From Cryphonectria parasitica EP155 (lineage: Eukaryota; Ascomycota; Sordariomycetes; Diaporthales; Cryphonectriaceae), in assembly GCF_011745365.1 (NCBI RefSeq), contig NW_024468913.1, forward strand, positions 1,054,001-1,118,000: 64,000 nucleotides of DNA, given 5' to 3'. The notes beneath the pieces are model-generated. The model was not told the origin of the DNA, ran no database searches, and saw nothing but the letters and a program-made list of their open reading frames with translations. Positions 1 to 9,078 of this stretch are shown piece after piece (positions within the stretch are counted from its first letter, which is position 1; every line of letters starts with the position of its first letter). The translations under genes and the position numbers were made by a program.

Positions 1-151
1 CGGCCTGGCCCTGCTTCAGGTCGATGTAGTACAACCAGTTGCCATGAATGGACTGGGCCTTGACGCTAGCCTGCTTGTTGATGCGGTTCAGAAGCTTTTG
101 TGCTTCTGAGGCCGTGTAGCACGAGCCCCCGATCAGAGTCTCGTGCGGCAT
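1..151 (-). CDS. Probable phosphoribosylformylglycinamidine (FGAM) synthase, N-terminal fragment
   Basis: Only the first 50 codons lie in the window; the ATG is at 151-149 and the frame stays open to the edge. The visible peptide starts MPHETLIGGSCYTASEAQ and continues with a leucine/asparagine-rich helix (KLLNRINKQ) and a WLYYIDL strand. This order (short glycine-containing strand, S/T-x-E-x-x-x-LL helix, hydrophobic strand) resembles the N-terminal PurS-like domain of eukaryotic FGAM synthase (yeast ADE6), a cytosolic glutamine-dependent enzyme of step 4 of purine synthesis. The assignment rests on remembered family pattern, not on catalytic residues, which are outside the window. The upstream space is shared with a divergent thioredoxin-fold gene. 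Confidence 0.45.
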   Translation of the reverse strand, partial: MPHETLIGGSCYTASEAQKLLNRINKQASVKAQSIHGNWLYYIDLKQGQA

Positions 152-974
152 ATCGAAAAGGTGAGGGACAAAGGTCACAGAGGGGTGAAGTGATGTCGAC
201 CAGTAGGGCGTCACCAACCAGAGGCTGGTTGTAGAGGGGATCCCCAAAAATCTTCGAGGGGCTACTGCACGATAAGATTTCTTTATCGCCAGATCGCGGG
301 GCACTAACCCCCCCCCCCCCCTGCCAGCAGCTGCTTGGAGGGGCAGCGTGTCAGGGTCGCGCTGCGCTAAACTCTGCCTGTACATTAAGGGTCCTCCGAG
401 TCTCTCACTCACACCAAGGGTGTAAGCACAGCATCTGGCCAACTTGTTGTTCCTATTCAAAGGCGCCTCGCCATGGCCTGTTACAATAGTACTTAATGCA
501 TTGCCTGACTGTTGATCAGCCATAAGCCACTTTCGACCGTTCTCTAACGCCCTCGCAATTATGACATTACGGTTTTAGTCATCTCTCTTAGACTATCAAA
601 CTTTGTTGGGTTGTCACCATATTGGGCGGTTGAGGGGGAGAAGCTATCAGAAGGGCTAAGGCATGGGTAGGGCTGGGACCTGGACTCATCAACCCCGCTA
701 TAAATGAGCTCATTGAGACTATTATGACATCTGTTTCTCTCTCTCTCTCGGCACCTAGACATGCACTTCTTCTCCCTGAGGTCCTTCAAATATTTACCTC
801 GTCCCCTCACGACACTGAACAGGGGACAATTTGTTCCAACCACAGCTTTCCACACCTTCTCATACTCGCAACCACAAAAGAGACCAACCTCCAGTGAGTG
901 AGCCCCCTCCCTACCCCTCCTTCGCTTCGCAAAGCAGGCAAGCACAGCCCTCTCTAAACCAAAAACCCGCAGCA
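152..974. other. Intergenic region between divergent genes
   Basis: Shared 5' region of the leftmost minus-strand gene and the thioredoxin-fold gene. It holds a run of 14 C at 308-321 and a CT-rich stretch near 731-750. No reading frame here looks coding. The frame of the downstream gene stays open upstream to 831, but the first in-frame ATG is at 975. Confidence 0.6.
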
Positions 975-1646
975 ATGGCGCTCCCTCCTAAGTTCAAGGG
1001 CCACCGCCTGCTCTTCTTCAGCGATGACCCGTCGGTCCCAGCCCCAACTGAGACAGCTGCCTTGGAGCCCCTGCATACGATCGAGATATTCCTAGACTAT
1101 GTGTGCCCTTTTTCAGCCAAGGCATTCAAGACCATTGTCACCTCGGTGGCGCCCCGCATCCGCGCCGACCCCCGCCTGGCCGGCAAGGTGCAGGTCCTCC
1201 TGCGGCAGCAGATCCAACCCTGGCACCCGTCTTCGACGCTCGTGCACGAGGCCGCCCTTGCTGTGGAGAGGCTCGCCCCAGACAAGTTCTGGGAATTCAG
1301 CGCGGCGCTTTTCGACGACCAGGAGGCCTACTTCGATGTCAACGTCGTCAACGAGACGCGCAACAACACGTACAGGAGACTGGCGAAGCTGGGCGCTAAA
1401 AGCGTGGGCGTTAACGAGGAGGAGCTGTACAGCCTGCTCGCCATCCCAGAGAAGGCGGCTGAGGGCGGCAGTCTGAACATTGGCAACCAGGTCACCAACG
1501 ACTTGAAGATTGTGATCAAGACGGCCAGGCTGGTGGGTGTGCATGTCAGCCCAACGGTCATTTTTGATGGGGTCGTGAACAATGACATCAGCTCAAGCTG
1601 GTCGGCAGACCAGTGGCTCGAGTGGCTTGGAAAGAACGTCGCCTAA
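975..1646 (+). CDS. Thioredoxin-fold (DsbA-like) protein, single exon
   Basis: A 223-residue intronless protein. The ATG at 975 follows an A-rich leader (agcaATGG). After about 35 residues comes a beta strand and the motif IEIFLDYVCPFSAKAF, the position of the CxxC redox site in DsbA/thioredoxin-4 proteins. Here the site is C-P-F-S, so only the first cysteine is kept. Near the C terminus, VGVHVSPTVIFDGVV gives the cis-proline loop before the last strand of the fold. A helical insertion with W, F and R residues lies between, as in DsbA. Known DsbA-like fungal proteins with one cysteine may act as glutathione-type transferases or isomerases; the substrate is not readable. There is no signal peptide, so cytosolic location is inferred. 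Confidence 0.75.
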   Translation: MALPPKFKGHRLLFFSDDPSVPAPTETAALEPLHTIEIFLDYVCPFSAKAFKTIVTSVAPRIRADPRLAGKVQVLLRQQIQPWHPSSTLVHEAALAVERLAPDKFWEFSAALFDDQEAYFDVNVVNETRNNTYRRLAKLGAKSVGVNEEELYSLLAIPEKAAEGGSLNIGNQVTNDLKIVIKTARLVGVHVSPTVIFDGVVNNDISSSWSADQWLEWLGKNVA

Positions 1647-1914
1647 ATTGCTTGTCTATGAGGGTATCTATACGCCGAATCGAGTACTGCAAAAATAAAA
1701 ATAGTATGCTTTTTCTTTGTTGTGATGATTTTGCAATTATACTCTCATGCAAGAGGCATGTTTTAGTAGAGCCACCCCCCCCCCCCGTGCCAGCAGTGTA
1801 AACAAGACCAATAAAGCTCGGACCACCTTTTCTTTCCAATTTCATCAACCTCACATCAGATTGTCGGTGGCTCCTTGGCTTAAATGGAGCAAAAAACCCC
1901 CCTTCAACCTAAAT

Positions 1915-2917
1915 ATGATAACCTCAATATGGATGCGTCAAGCCCGACTGTCATCATTGGCGGGTCGCAGCATCCTGCAGGCCAGGATCTCTGCCACAAG
2001 GTGTTCTGCGACAGCATTGCGCGCCCATGAGCTCTCATCGCAGCTCACGAGGAGAGCCGCCTCGTCAGCGCCAAAACCCAAACCAAAACCTGACCCAACA
2101 CCGAAAACTAAACCATTCCATGGTATGCAATGTTTAATACATATATATCTTGATATATCCCATTTCTTGTTTTACAGGCTGGTCTCATCACGTAGTGCTG
2201 CACAGGCACTTTTGACTGACCATTTCGACAACAGCCCCTAGGCTCATCATCTACCACGCCGGTACGCCGAGGATCTTTGTGCTGGGCGCTCTCAAGATCT
2301 CAGCCATCTTCGTTCTCGGCTTCTTCGCCGTCGTGACCATCCCGAGCTATGTGCAGGCTGGCGCCCCATGGTGGCAGACAGCAGGGCGTAAGTGAACCAC
2401 GTCATGATCCCTCCCCCCTCTACCCCTCCTAGTTTCGTTCAACATAGAGGCCACCTTCAGCTCACCAGCGCTTTCTCCTCTCCAAGTCCTCGCCGCCGGA
2501 ACCGTTCCCTTCCTGGCCATCTGGCATCTCACCTCGCCCATGGTGATGTGGGTCCACCTGCAGGTCCCGAAGGGCTTCCAGCGCAATCAGTTGGCCGTTG
2601 AGAAGTTCGTCAAGCACGTCCCCGCCGACACAGAGGTCACCATTACCACCATGGGAACCATAGGGAAACCCCGCGTCAGCCAGGTGCGCCTCCAGGATCT
2701 GCGCTACGAGAGGCGCCGGCTGGGGCTGGTCAACTACGTCCGGGATGTGAGCCGGGAGAATGCGGTGAAGAAGTGGTATCAGTCCGGGGCAGTGGGCGAA
2801 TTCAAGATCGAGGAAGGGGCGGTTGCGCACAAGAAGTCTCAGCGGCCCTGGATGTGGTATAGTATTATGCAGGGTCTGAGAGAGAAGGAGAGGCGGGAGC
2901 TGGGAAGACAACAATAG
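1915..2917 (+). CDS. Probable mitochondrial two-span membrane protein (TMEM70/TMEM186-like architecture)
   Basis: Exons 1915-2122, 2235-2387 and 2487-2917; introns of 112 and 99 nt; 263 residues. The N terminus is rich in R, S, A and L with no acidic residues for the first 35 positions, as in a mitochondrial presequence, followed by a K-P repeat linker (PKPKPKPDPTPKTKP). Then comes IIYHAGTPRIF, a first membrane span at about 84-104, a second at about 121-145 ending in WVHLQVP, and a C-terminal domain with TEVTITTMGTIGKPR. Hairpin plus soluble domain after an IYxG motif recalls the TMEM70/TMEM186/TMEM223 family, which assists assembly of respiratory complexes. That family link is an inference from layout. 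Splicing directly to the first acceptor after intron 1 would give a stop, which fixed the acceptor at 2234. Confidence 0.7.
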
Positions 2918-3610
2918 GCCGCGACACGAGAGAGGGGGTTGTGATGAACATCGACCAGGCACAGGTTCATGCACAGGCACAAAAACATTGAGGAGACAAC
3001 CTGGAAGGAGCCCATTCTCAAATTGAGAGAAGGTGATGAATTCACTGAGCTCCGACCATCTGTTGAAGATTCGACGCCTCTTAGGACCACGGGCTTCAGT
3101 CATCCTGTCTTCAATGCTTTCCAGCTAATTGACAAACAAAACTTCGAGAACACCTCGCTCGGCGTGTAACACCTCTTCTGCGATATAATATTGCTTTTGA
3201 GCACGTCACTTACTCCATCCATTGGCTTTTTCACTGCTTGATTGCTTACTCGTCAATCCTCTTCAAGTTGATTTGCTCTTCCTCTTGGCGGCGTAATCCA
3301 GCACCTAAAGAACCACTAGCCAATCCCCCAGTCAGGCTGACAACCAAAGGAGTAGCCTTGAGCAATTTGATTGCTTACAAATGTTCCCAACCTTCCCTTC
3401 CATTCAACATGCAATCAGAGGGCGCGCCCGAGATGCTAACCCCCAATTTCCATGCAGTCACTCGATTGGCTATTTATTATACATAAAGAGCCTAGCTATA
3501 CAATCCCTTGGGCTATTCAAGTATTCCCCGCGGTCTTGGACTTTTGCTCCGCATCTATTGCAACTGCTTTCGTCCTTCCGTTGATTGTTACGCCATTAAT
3601 TCTTTACCAG
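2918..3610. other. Intergenic region
   Basis: No supported gene. It contains the 3' end of the upstream gene and the promoter of the dehydrogenase, including an AT-rich TATA-like stretch around 3469-3486. The dehydrogenase frame is open from 3452, giving an alternative start. Confidence 0.5.
3469..3486 (+). promoter_or_regulatory. TATA-like element upstream of the dehydrogenase
   Basis: An AT-only stretch (core tatttattatacataaa) lies about 130 bp before the chosen ATG at 3611. It sits inside the open frame that begins at 3452. This supports transcription starting after it and therefore use of the ATG at 3611 instead of the one at 3452. Confidence 0.35.
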
Positions 3611-4993
3611 ATGGTGTCACTGTTCCTCGGCAGGCTGCAGGCCAAGATCTGGCCAGAGCCTCTTCCCTCTCCGGGATCCTTTGAGGGCCAAACAGTCCTC
3701 GTCACAGGAGCAACGGCTGGTCTTGGTCTGGCTGCGGCAGTGCACTTTGCCAGGCTGGGGGCGCGGGTGATTTTGACGTCCCGGACCGCAGCTCGAGGCG
3801 ATTGCGCCAGACAGCACGTCGAGGACGCTGCTGGGATTGCTGGCCAAGGCAAGGTCCATGTCGTCGAATTGGATATGACGCGGTACTCCTCGTGTGTGTC
3901 GTTCTTGGGCCGGTTGAAGCAGAACGATGCAGCAAAGTCCGGCCTAGACGTAGCTGTTTTGAATGCCGGGGTCATCAATGCCGACTATGTTCGCAGTCCT
4001 GAAGGCTGGTGTGTTAATTTTTCCTCTCTCCTTGCTCGCTGTGGAATAAATCTTCTTTAGGGTCCTCATTTGTTCATGCTATGTTCTAGGGAGGAGGCGA
4101 TCCAAGTGAACACTCTCAGCACTACCCTTCTCGGACTTTTGCTGTTGCCATGGATGAAACAGACTGGTCTGGGTCGAGAAAAGATACCTCATCTGGTTTT
4201 TGTCACTTCTCGTGATCATCTGGATCCGGACATTACAACATGGGCGGAGTGGCCAGAGGCTCATGGCGGGATCCTGAGACATCTCAGCGACGCAGAGAAC
4301 TGGCCCTCTGACTATCTACAGCCAAACTATGCTGCTAGCAAACTCATGCTTACCTACGCCGTGGAAGAGATTTCCAAACGAGCCACCGGACAGGATGGAA
4401 CGTAAGAAACAACATTTTGTCGCCCATTGTCCCCCGTTGTTCACCACACCTGGGCAACTTGAGCCTTTTGAGCTGATTTCTGGTGTGACCAGGTTGCAAG
4501 TCATTGTGAATAGCGTGTGTCCAGGCCTGGTATCCACCGACCTTCCACGTTCTTTAGTTCAAAGATCGTGGAGGGTCAGGGCCTTGGTGTTTATTTATCT
4601 AGGCTGCCTGGGCAAATCCGCAGACTACGGTGCTAGGCTCTATGTTAGGGCAGCGCTCACACCGAGAGAAGACCATGTGAGTTTCAATACATTGTCAATA
4701 CAAAAGCTTGCATCATGACAAGATGTACGCATGCTTCCACTGACGGTTCTGCAATCACGTATAGGGCAAATATATACAATCGCTGTTCTCAGATGAAGAG
4801 TACCGCAGGTAGGGCCAAGCTGACACCCCCTCCAGAGACTGAGATCAAACCTGACTAATAACTCTGATGGACTTGAAGAGTGGCGATTCCGAATCTGAAG
4901 AGCCAAACTGCCATTAAGGTCAAGGCTCAAGTGTGGAACGAGATCTTGGGAGACCTACTACAGAAGGTCCCTGCTTTGGAAGACTTGCGTTGA
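3611..4993 (+). CDS. Short-chain dehydrogenase/reductase, five exons
   Basis: Exons 3611-4008, 4090-4401, 4493-4676, 4765-4808 and 4879-4993; 350 residues. The Rossmann motif TGATAGLG is at 32-39, the NAG motif at 118-120, catalytic Ser at 173 (VTS), and YAASK at 213-217. This is the full Asn-Ser-Tyr-Lys tetrad of an active NAD(P)-dependent classical SDR. The insert between Ser and Tyr and the C-terminal WNEILGDLL helix match the fungal retinol-dehydrogenase/WW-oxidoreductase-like subgroup. Exon 4 is only 44 nt and is needed to reach the conserved HGKY...S-DEEYRR-VA segment. The ATG at 3452 would add 53 residues with a hydrophobic segment (FVLPLIVTPLILY), so membrane anchoring cannot be excluded. 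The substrate is unknown. Confidence 0.85.
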
Positions 4994-5640
4994 ACGGTTT
5001 GACTCGAGCTCTGCGGACACATTGTGCTATCTCAGATGACTTGCCACCTTTGTCAAATGCGCAGGCTGTCTTCAATCCGGTACGATAGCCAGGCTGGACC
5101 ACTCAATGCAACAACTGCCAAGTCGTCATAAAGTAGTAACTCGCTTAGCCAGGCGGCCTATGCCACCCTCTCGACCATTATAATTGGGCTGTCTGAATCT
5201 TATATGCTCAATCTTAAGCAAGCAATGTGCAGTTCTAATAAGCTTAATTGAGGACTTAATTGAGTACCTTGGGCTGGAAAGTATGTAAATCAGATTAAGC
5301 ATTCATATGACAGGCCTACACCGCCCTGTGACACCGCAAATGTCTCCAGAGTCAAGAACCTTCTCCCTACACAGCTGATAGCACTACGAAATTATTTCAC
5401 CTCTGAAAAATAGGAAATAGGAAGAAGGGGGAAAGGAAGCAACAAAAAAACACAAAAAAAACAGGGGGCTATAGAAGGGGCGCAGACGCAATAGACAAGC
5501 ATATGCACGGCATATACACACTCAAACCCGGCCCCAAAAGGTGCCCTGGTCACCCAAAAGCGCCAAAAGGTCGTCAAAATATACCTCAGCAACTCCCCAA
5601 GAAGTACGAAATGATAAACAAAAAGAAACAAAAGGATAGA
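4994..5640. other. Intergenic, AT-rich
   Basis: Between the dehydrogenase and tRNA-Ile. AT-rich around 5180-5300 (repeated ttaat/taatt words), then an A-rich stretch near 5440-5470. No coding sequence supported. Confidence 0.5.
5630..5633 (-). terminator. Pol III T-run terminator of tRNA-Ile
   Basis: Four A on the plus strand, hence TTTT in the tRNA sense, seven bases after the discriminator. A second run (5 nt, 5624-5620) lies just beyond. Confidence 0.6.
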
Positions 5641-5739
5641 TGGTCCCGGAGAGGATCGAACTCGCGACCTTCGCATCACAGATATTTCCTCGTTGAGGAA
5701 GTATTAGTACGACGCTCTAACCAGCTGAGCTACGGGACC
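5641..5739 (-). tRNA. tRNA-Ile(AAU) with 25-nt intron
   Basis: On the minus strand the acceptor GGTCCCG (from 5739) pairs with CGGGACC before discriminator A (5641). The D arm is GCTC...GAGC with AGCTGGTTA loop. The anticodon stem TCGTA pairs with TGCGA, the loop reads C-T-A-A-T-A, so the anticodon is AAU (read as IAU for Ile). A 25-nt intron follows position 37, the canonical site. The T arm is GCGAG-TTCGATC-CTCTC, with one C-U mismatch at the second pair. Mature length is 74 nt. A TTTT run on the transcribed strand (5633-5630) follows seven bases later. Confidence 0.93.
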
Positions 5740-7289
5740 AGCTCTGGTTGTTGATTGTTGAGATTTTGTGATTGCAATGGCATCTATGTGTGCAGAATTT
5801 GCAACATTCCAGAGCTAAGTGGCTCTGTTGTGGAGCCTCGTTGGTGGGCCTTTGGGTCGTTAAATCGAAAAGGGATACTTGAGTACTTGGAAATTACAGT
5901 TCTCTAGTACCATGATATAAACTCTACTATAATAGTAGGATTCTGAATAATACAAAAGATATTAATTGTAGCATATCGTCCCACAATTGACATCTTGGTT
6001 GCAAAAAGCACAAAATACAGCAAATTCTTGACGTACCGACACAACGCGAGCACAGTTTAAGTGAGCAGTAGCAGGTCGTGTATCCCACGGTTCCGGCCGT
6101 GATCCGACATAGCCTACGTTGCATATATAAATATAGAAATTGTCACATGGCAAGGGAAAGGAAAAAAAAAAAAAAAAGGGCCCAGCAAGACAAGAAAAAT
6201 AAAGCCTGAACGGACAGAATGTCCAGGGTCCAAAGTTCCCCCACCCATCCCCTCCTTTTTTCTTCCAAGGAACCATGACTCGCTTTATGACAGATACGGC
6301 AGGAGAGGTATACCACAACCAGGTCTAGTTATTTGCTTACACAGTATTTTGAGTACTATCGTACGTATGAGCTGGAGCCCAGCCGATCAATCCCTTCTCA
6401 GGACGACCACGCCGCTCGTATTTGTACAAAATACGATGTGATATATACCATGCAGATATAGTCAATAGTTTGCTTGGATACAATGAGGATCTGCCGGACC
6501 CCTCCGGTATGCGCGCTTTTTCTCTTTCTTCCTTACTTCTTCTTCTACTTCTTCTCGGCCGAGTGGGGTTCTACTTGTTCTAGTGCCCATTAGGACCCTA
6601 TCTTGGTACCACACCCATTGGAGCTTCTTGATCTGATCCCAAGGAATGATGATGTCGGTGGCGGCTGTGGGTATCTTCGGGCTTTTTTCTTTTCCTTTTC
6701 CTGCTTTTCTTCCTTTCTTCTTCTTGTTTATCTGCCTCATATTATCCATCAAATGTTGGAACGTCCAGGGTAGCGGAACTCGCACTCGCTTTCCGGGGTG
6801 CTAGGAATACCCCCGAATACGATTGGAGAAATACTCCAGGGACCTAGGCCCGGGGGGAGACAACAGGGCGTGGAACCTGGAGGGGGGGAAGAACGGTCTG
6901 CCGGTATTCTGCCAATCCCAGCACTAACAACTGGAACTATGCTACATCACGGTAGATATGCATGCAAGAATATGAACTACCAAAACCTAGGGCAGCCTAC
7001 AAGATAGAAGATCATCTTCTGTTTTGCCATTCTCGCCTTCGAAGCACACGACTATTGTGTTCTGCCTATCGTTTATCATATGCTCGGCTGTCGCGACGTG
7101 ATCATGAATTCTCCGGACCGCCGAATTTCATTCCGAGATCATGGGTGGTGGCCCGCTTCCTGGGTACACCCGCTCTCGCCCCAACGACCAATAGTCGATA
7201 TATAGGGTTCGAGAAGGTGGAATAAAGGGGGGGGGGTGTGGCAAGGTAGATCATACTACGTAGTATCAAGGTGTGATCTGAGATGCGAT

Positions 7290-7291
<2 letters not shown>

Positions 7292-7334
<43 letters not shown>
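7292..7334 (+). repeat. (AG)n microsatellite, 43 bp
   Basis: Uninterrupted AG dinucleotides from 7292 to 7334; the pattern then degrades (aatgagagagaatg). Confidence 0.95.
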
Positions 7335-7339
<5 letters not shown>

Positions 7340-7822
7340 AGAGAATGGGGGCGTCCCGATAACGTCAACAACGTGGGAGGCGGGGGGCACGGGTACCATC
7401 CACTTTGCCGTCTGTATGTAGTCCAAGTAAGGCTCTAGGCACAAGTGCCGTGTTCTCACTGATACGAATGGGGAGAGAGAGAGGCAAATCCAACGGTCCT
7501 CCCTCCCCCGAACCCCACCAAAAAAAAACGCACATATATACCATGACACTATAGGAAAATGCTTCCCCGCCACCTGAGGATCTAGGATCCGCGGAACCAA
7601 GCTTGACTACGCGAGATTGGCGAGTGGGTGTCCGTTGAGGGCTCAATATCCTATGATCCACGCAGGGTCCCCTACAATCGAGGACGGGTAAGGTTGTGCG
7701 TACCGGCGGGATCGCGGGTGATCATATCTTGGAGAGAGGGGTGTGTGTGTCCCAGGGCCGTTGGGCCTGTCTATAGTGTCGTAATTAACGTGGAGCCGGC
7801 CGAGCAATTCGTTCTGTGTGCA

Positions 7823-7862
7823 CATATACCATAGTACATAGCGCATATACCATAGTACATAG
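7823..7862 (+). repeat. Tandem pair of CATATACCATAGTACATAG motif
   Basis: Two copies of atataccatagtacatag separated by gcgc/c. The core CCATAGTAC...is near-palindromic and recurs at many intergenic sites of the window, mainly between 7.8 and 25 kb (see findings). Confidence 0.85.
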
Positions 7863-8272
7863 AATGTACTTCCAGATGGCTAGAAGATACAAATTGGAAT
7901 ACACCGGGCCCTCTCCCTCCCCTCTCTCTCTCAATAAAAATAAAAACAAGGAACGAGTATGCGAGTCCCTGACTCTGACCCTGGCAATAGCAAGCCTTGT
8001 TCTAAGACTAACAACAATATCAGAGTATTGGTAGGGCTTTGCAGGGAAAGAATTTCGCTCTCACAGTGTGCACTGTACCTGTATTACTTTATCCCTCACC
8101 GGCGACGGGTCCAAGGGGTCACTTACTATGTATGATACATACCAGGTGAGAGGTATAGATGCCTTAGTGAGTAATCAGAGGTTCGTACTCGTTTGGAATT
8201 CACAGTCCGCGAGCACTGACATTTGGTACCATAGTGGGCACAAAGTCTCCTTGCGGTGCGCCGTCCCCTCTG

Positions 8273-8285
8273 CCCCCCCCCCCCC
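8273..8285 (+). repeat. C13 homopolymer
   Basis: Thirteen consecutive C in gene-free DNA; one of more than a dozen C/G runs of ten or more in the window. Confidence 0.9.
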
Positions 8286-8555
8286 AAGAGACACCTAAAA
8301 ACCTTGTTTGGTAATGGTTCAAGATGTCCACAAATACGTACATAGGACCATGCCCACGGGTGTATTTGACTTGATCGACAGGAACGTCTTGGCCAGCAAG
8401 GAACCTACCTGCAAGCAAATTGAAGAACATCACGGTTGTTGGAACTGTTGTAGCTTGTCAGGGTAGCGCGTAAGGGCAGCAGCCGTGATGGGAAGAGAAA
8501 TGGCCGCAATTGTACTGCGGCGCGGTCTTGATATTTTTTGACTCGAACTAGGTCT

Positions 8556-8569
8556 CCCCCCCCCCCCCC
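8556..8569 (+). repeat. C14 homopolymer
   Basis: Fourteen consecutive C, about 270 bp after the C13 run at 8273-8285. Confidence 0.9.
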
Positions 8570-9078
8570 ACCGAAATGCGGATAGCCCCAGTCAGTTTTG
8601 AGGCCGTTGACATCTTTGCTTCTCCTGTAACGCGATATATGATACATAGTGAAGCAGATAGGCAGATAAGGCGATTAAAGAAGAGCAAGAAGAAAATAAC
8701 AAGAGACTTGAGGAGGAAAATAAACAAAACATAAACAAAAGAGTTTTGATGGTATCGCGTTTTTCCATGGATCGGATCAAACCGTCCCGTCCGAAACCAT
8801 GCTCCCACATGCTCGCCCCCAGTACATCCCGGTGGAAGAAAAAGATGAAAAAAAAACAGACAACAACGCCGGAAAACCCATACACCTGCCAATTAGTCTG
8901 TATATCCTTTCTGCTCCGCTTCGTGCTCTTCGATTAGCTTTTTTCCCTTTCTTTTTGTTCAATGGTGATCAAATCAGTACCGCGCAACATTACCAGACCA
9001 TTGATGACAAGGAACAAAGATTGTCACGTGGTCGATAGTTTTCCAAGGTTCATGAGCAGGATATGCTGTTTGCTCGTT

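Larger units (their letters stand above)
5740..9078. other. Gene-free 3.3 kb region downstream of the transcription factor
   Basis: No reading frame shows a recognisable family or convincing exon structure. Contents seen: an A17-type run near 6162-6178, a CT-rich tract at 6500-6740, an AG microsatellite (7292-7334), a tandem copy of a palindromic motif (7823-7862), C runs at 8273-8285 and 8556-8569, and an A/G-rich tract at 8680-8740. Confidence 0.55.

Noticed and set aside
831..974. 48-codon N-terminal extension of the thioredoxin-fold protein
   Set aside because: There is no ATG in it; the extension is Pro/Ser/Gln-rich leader sequence and the first in-frame ATG is at 975.
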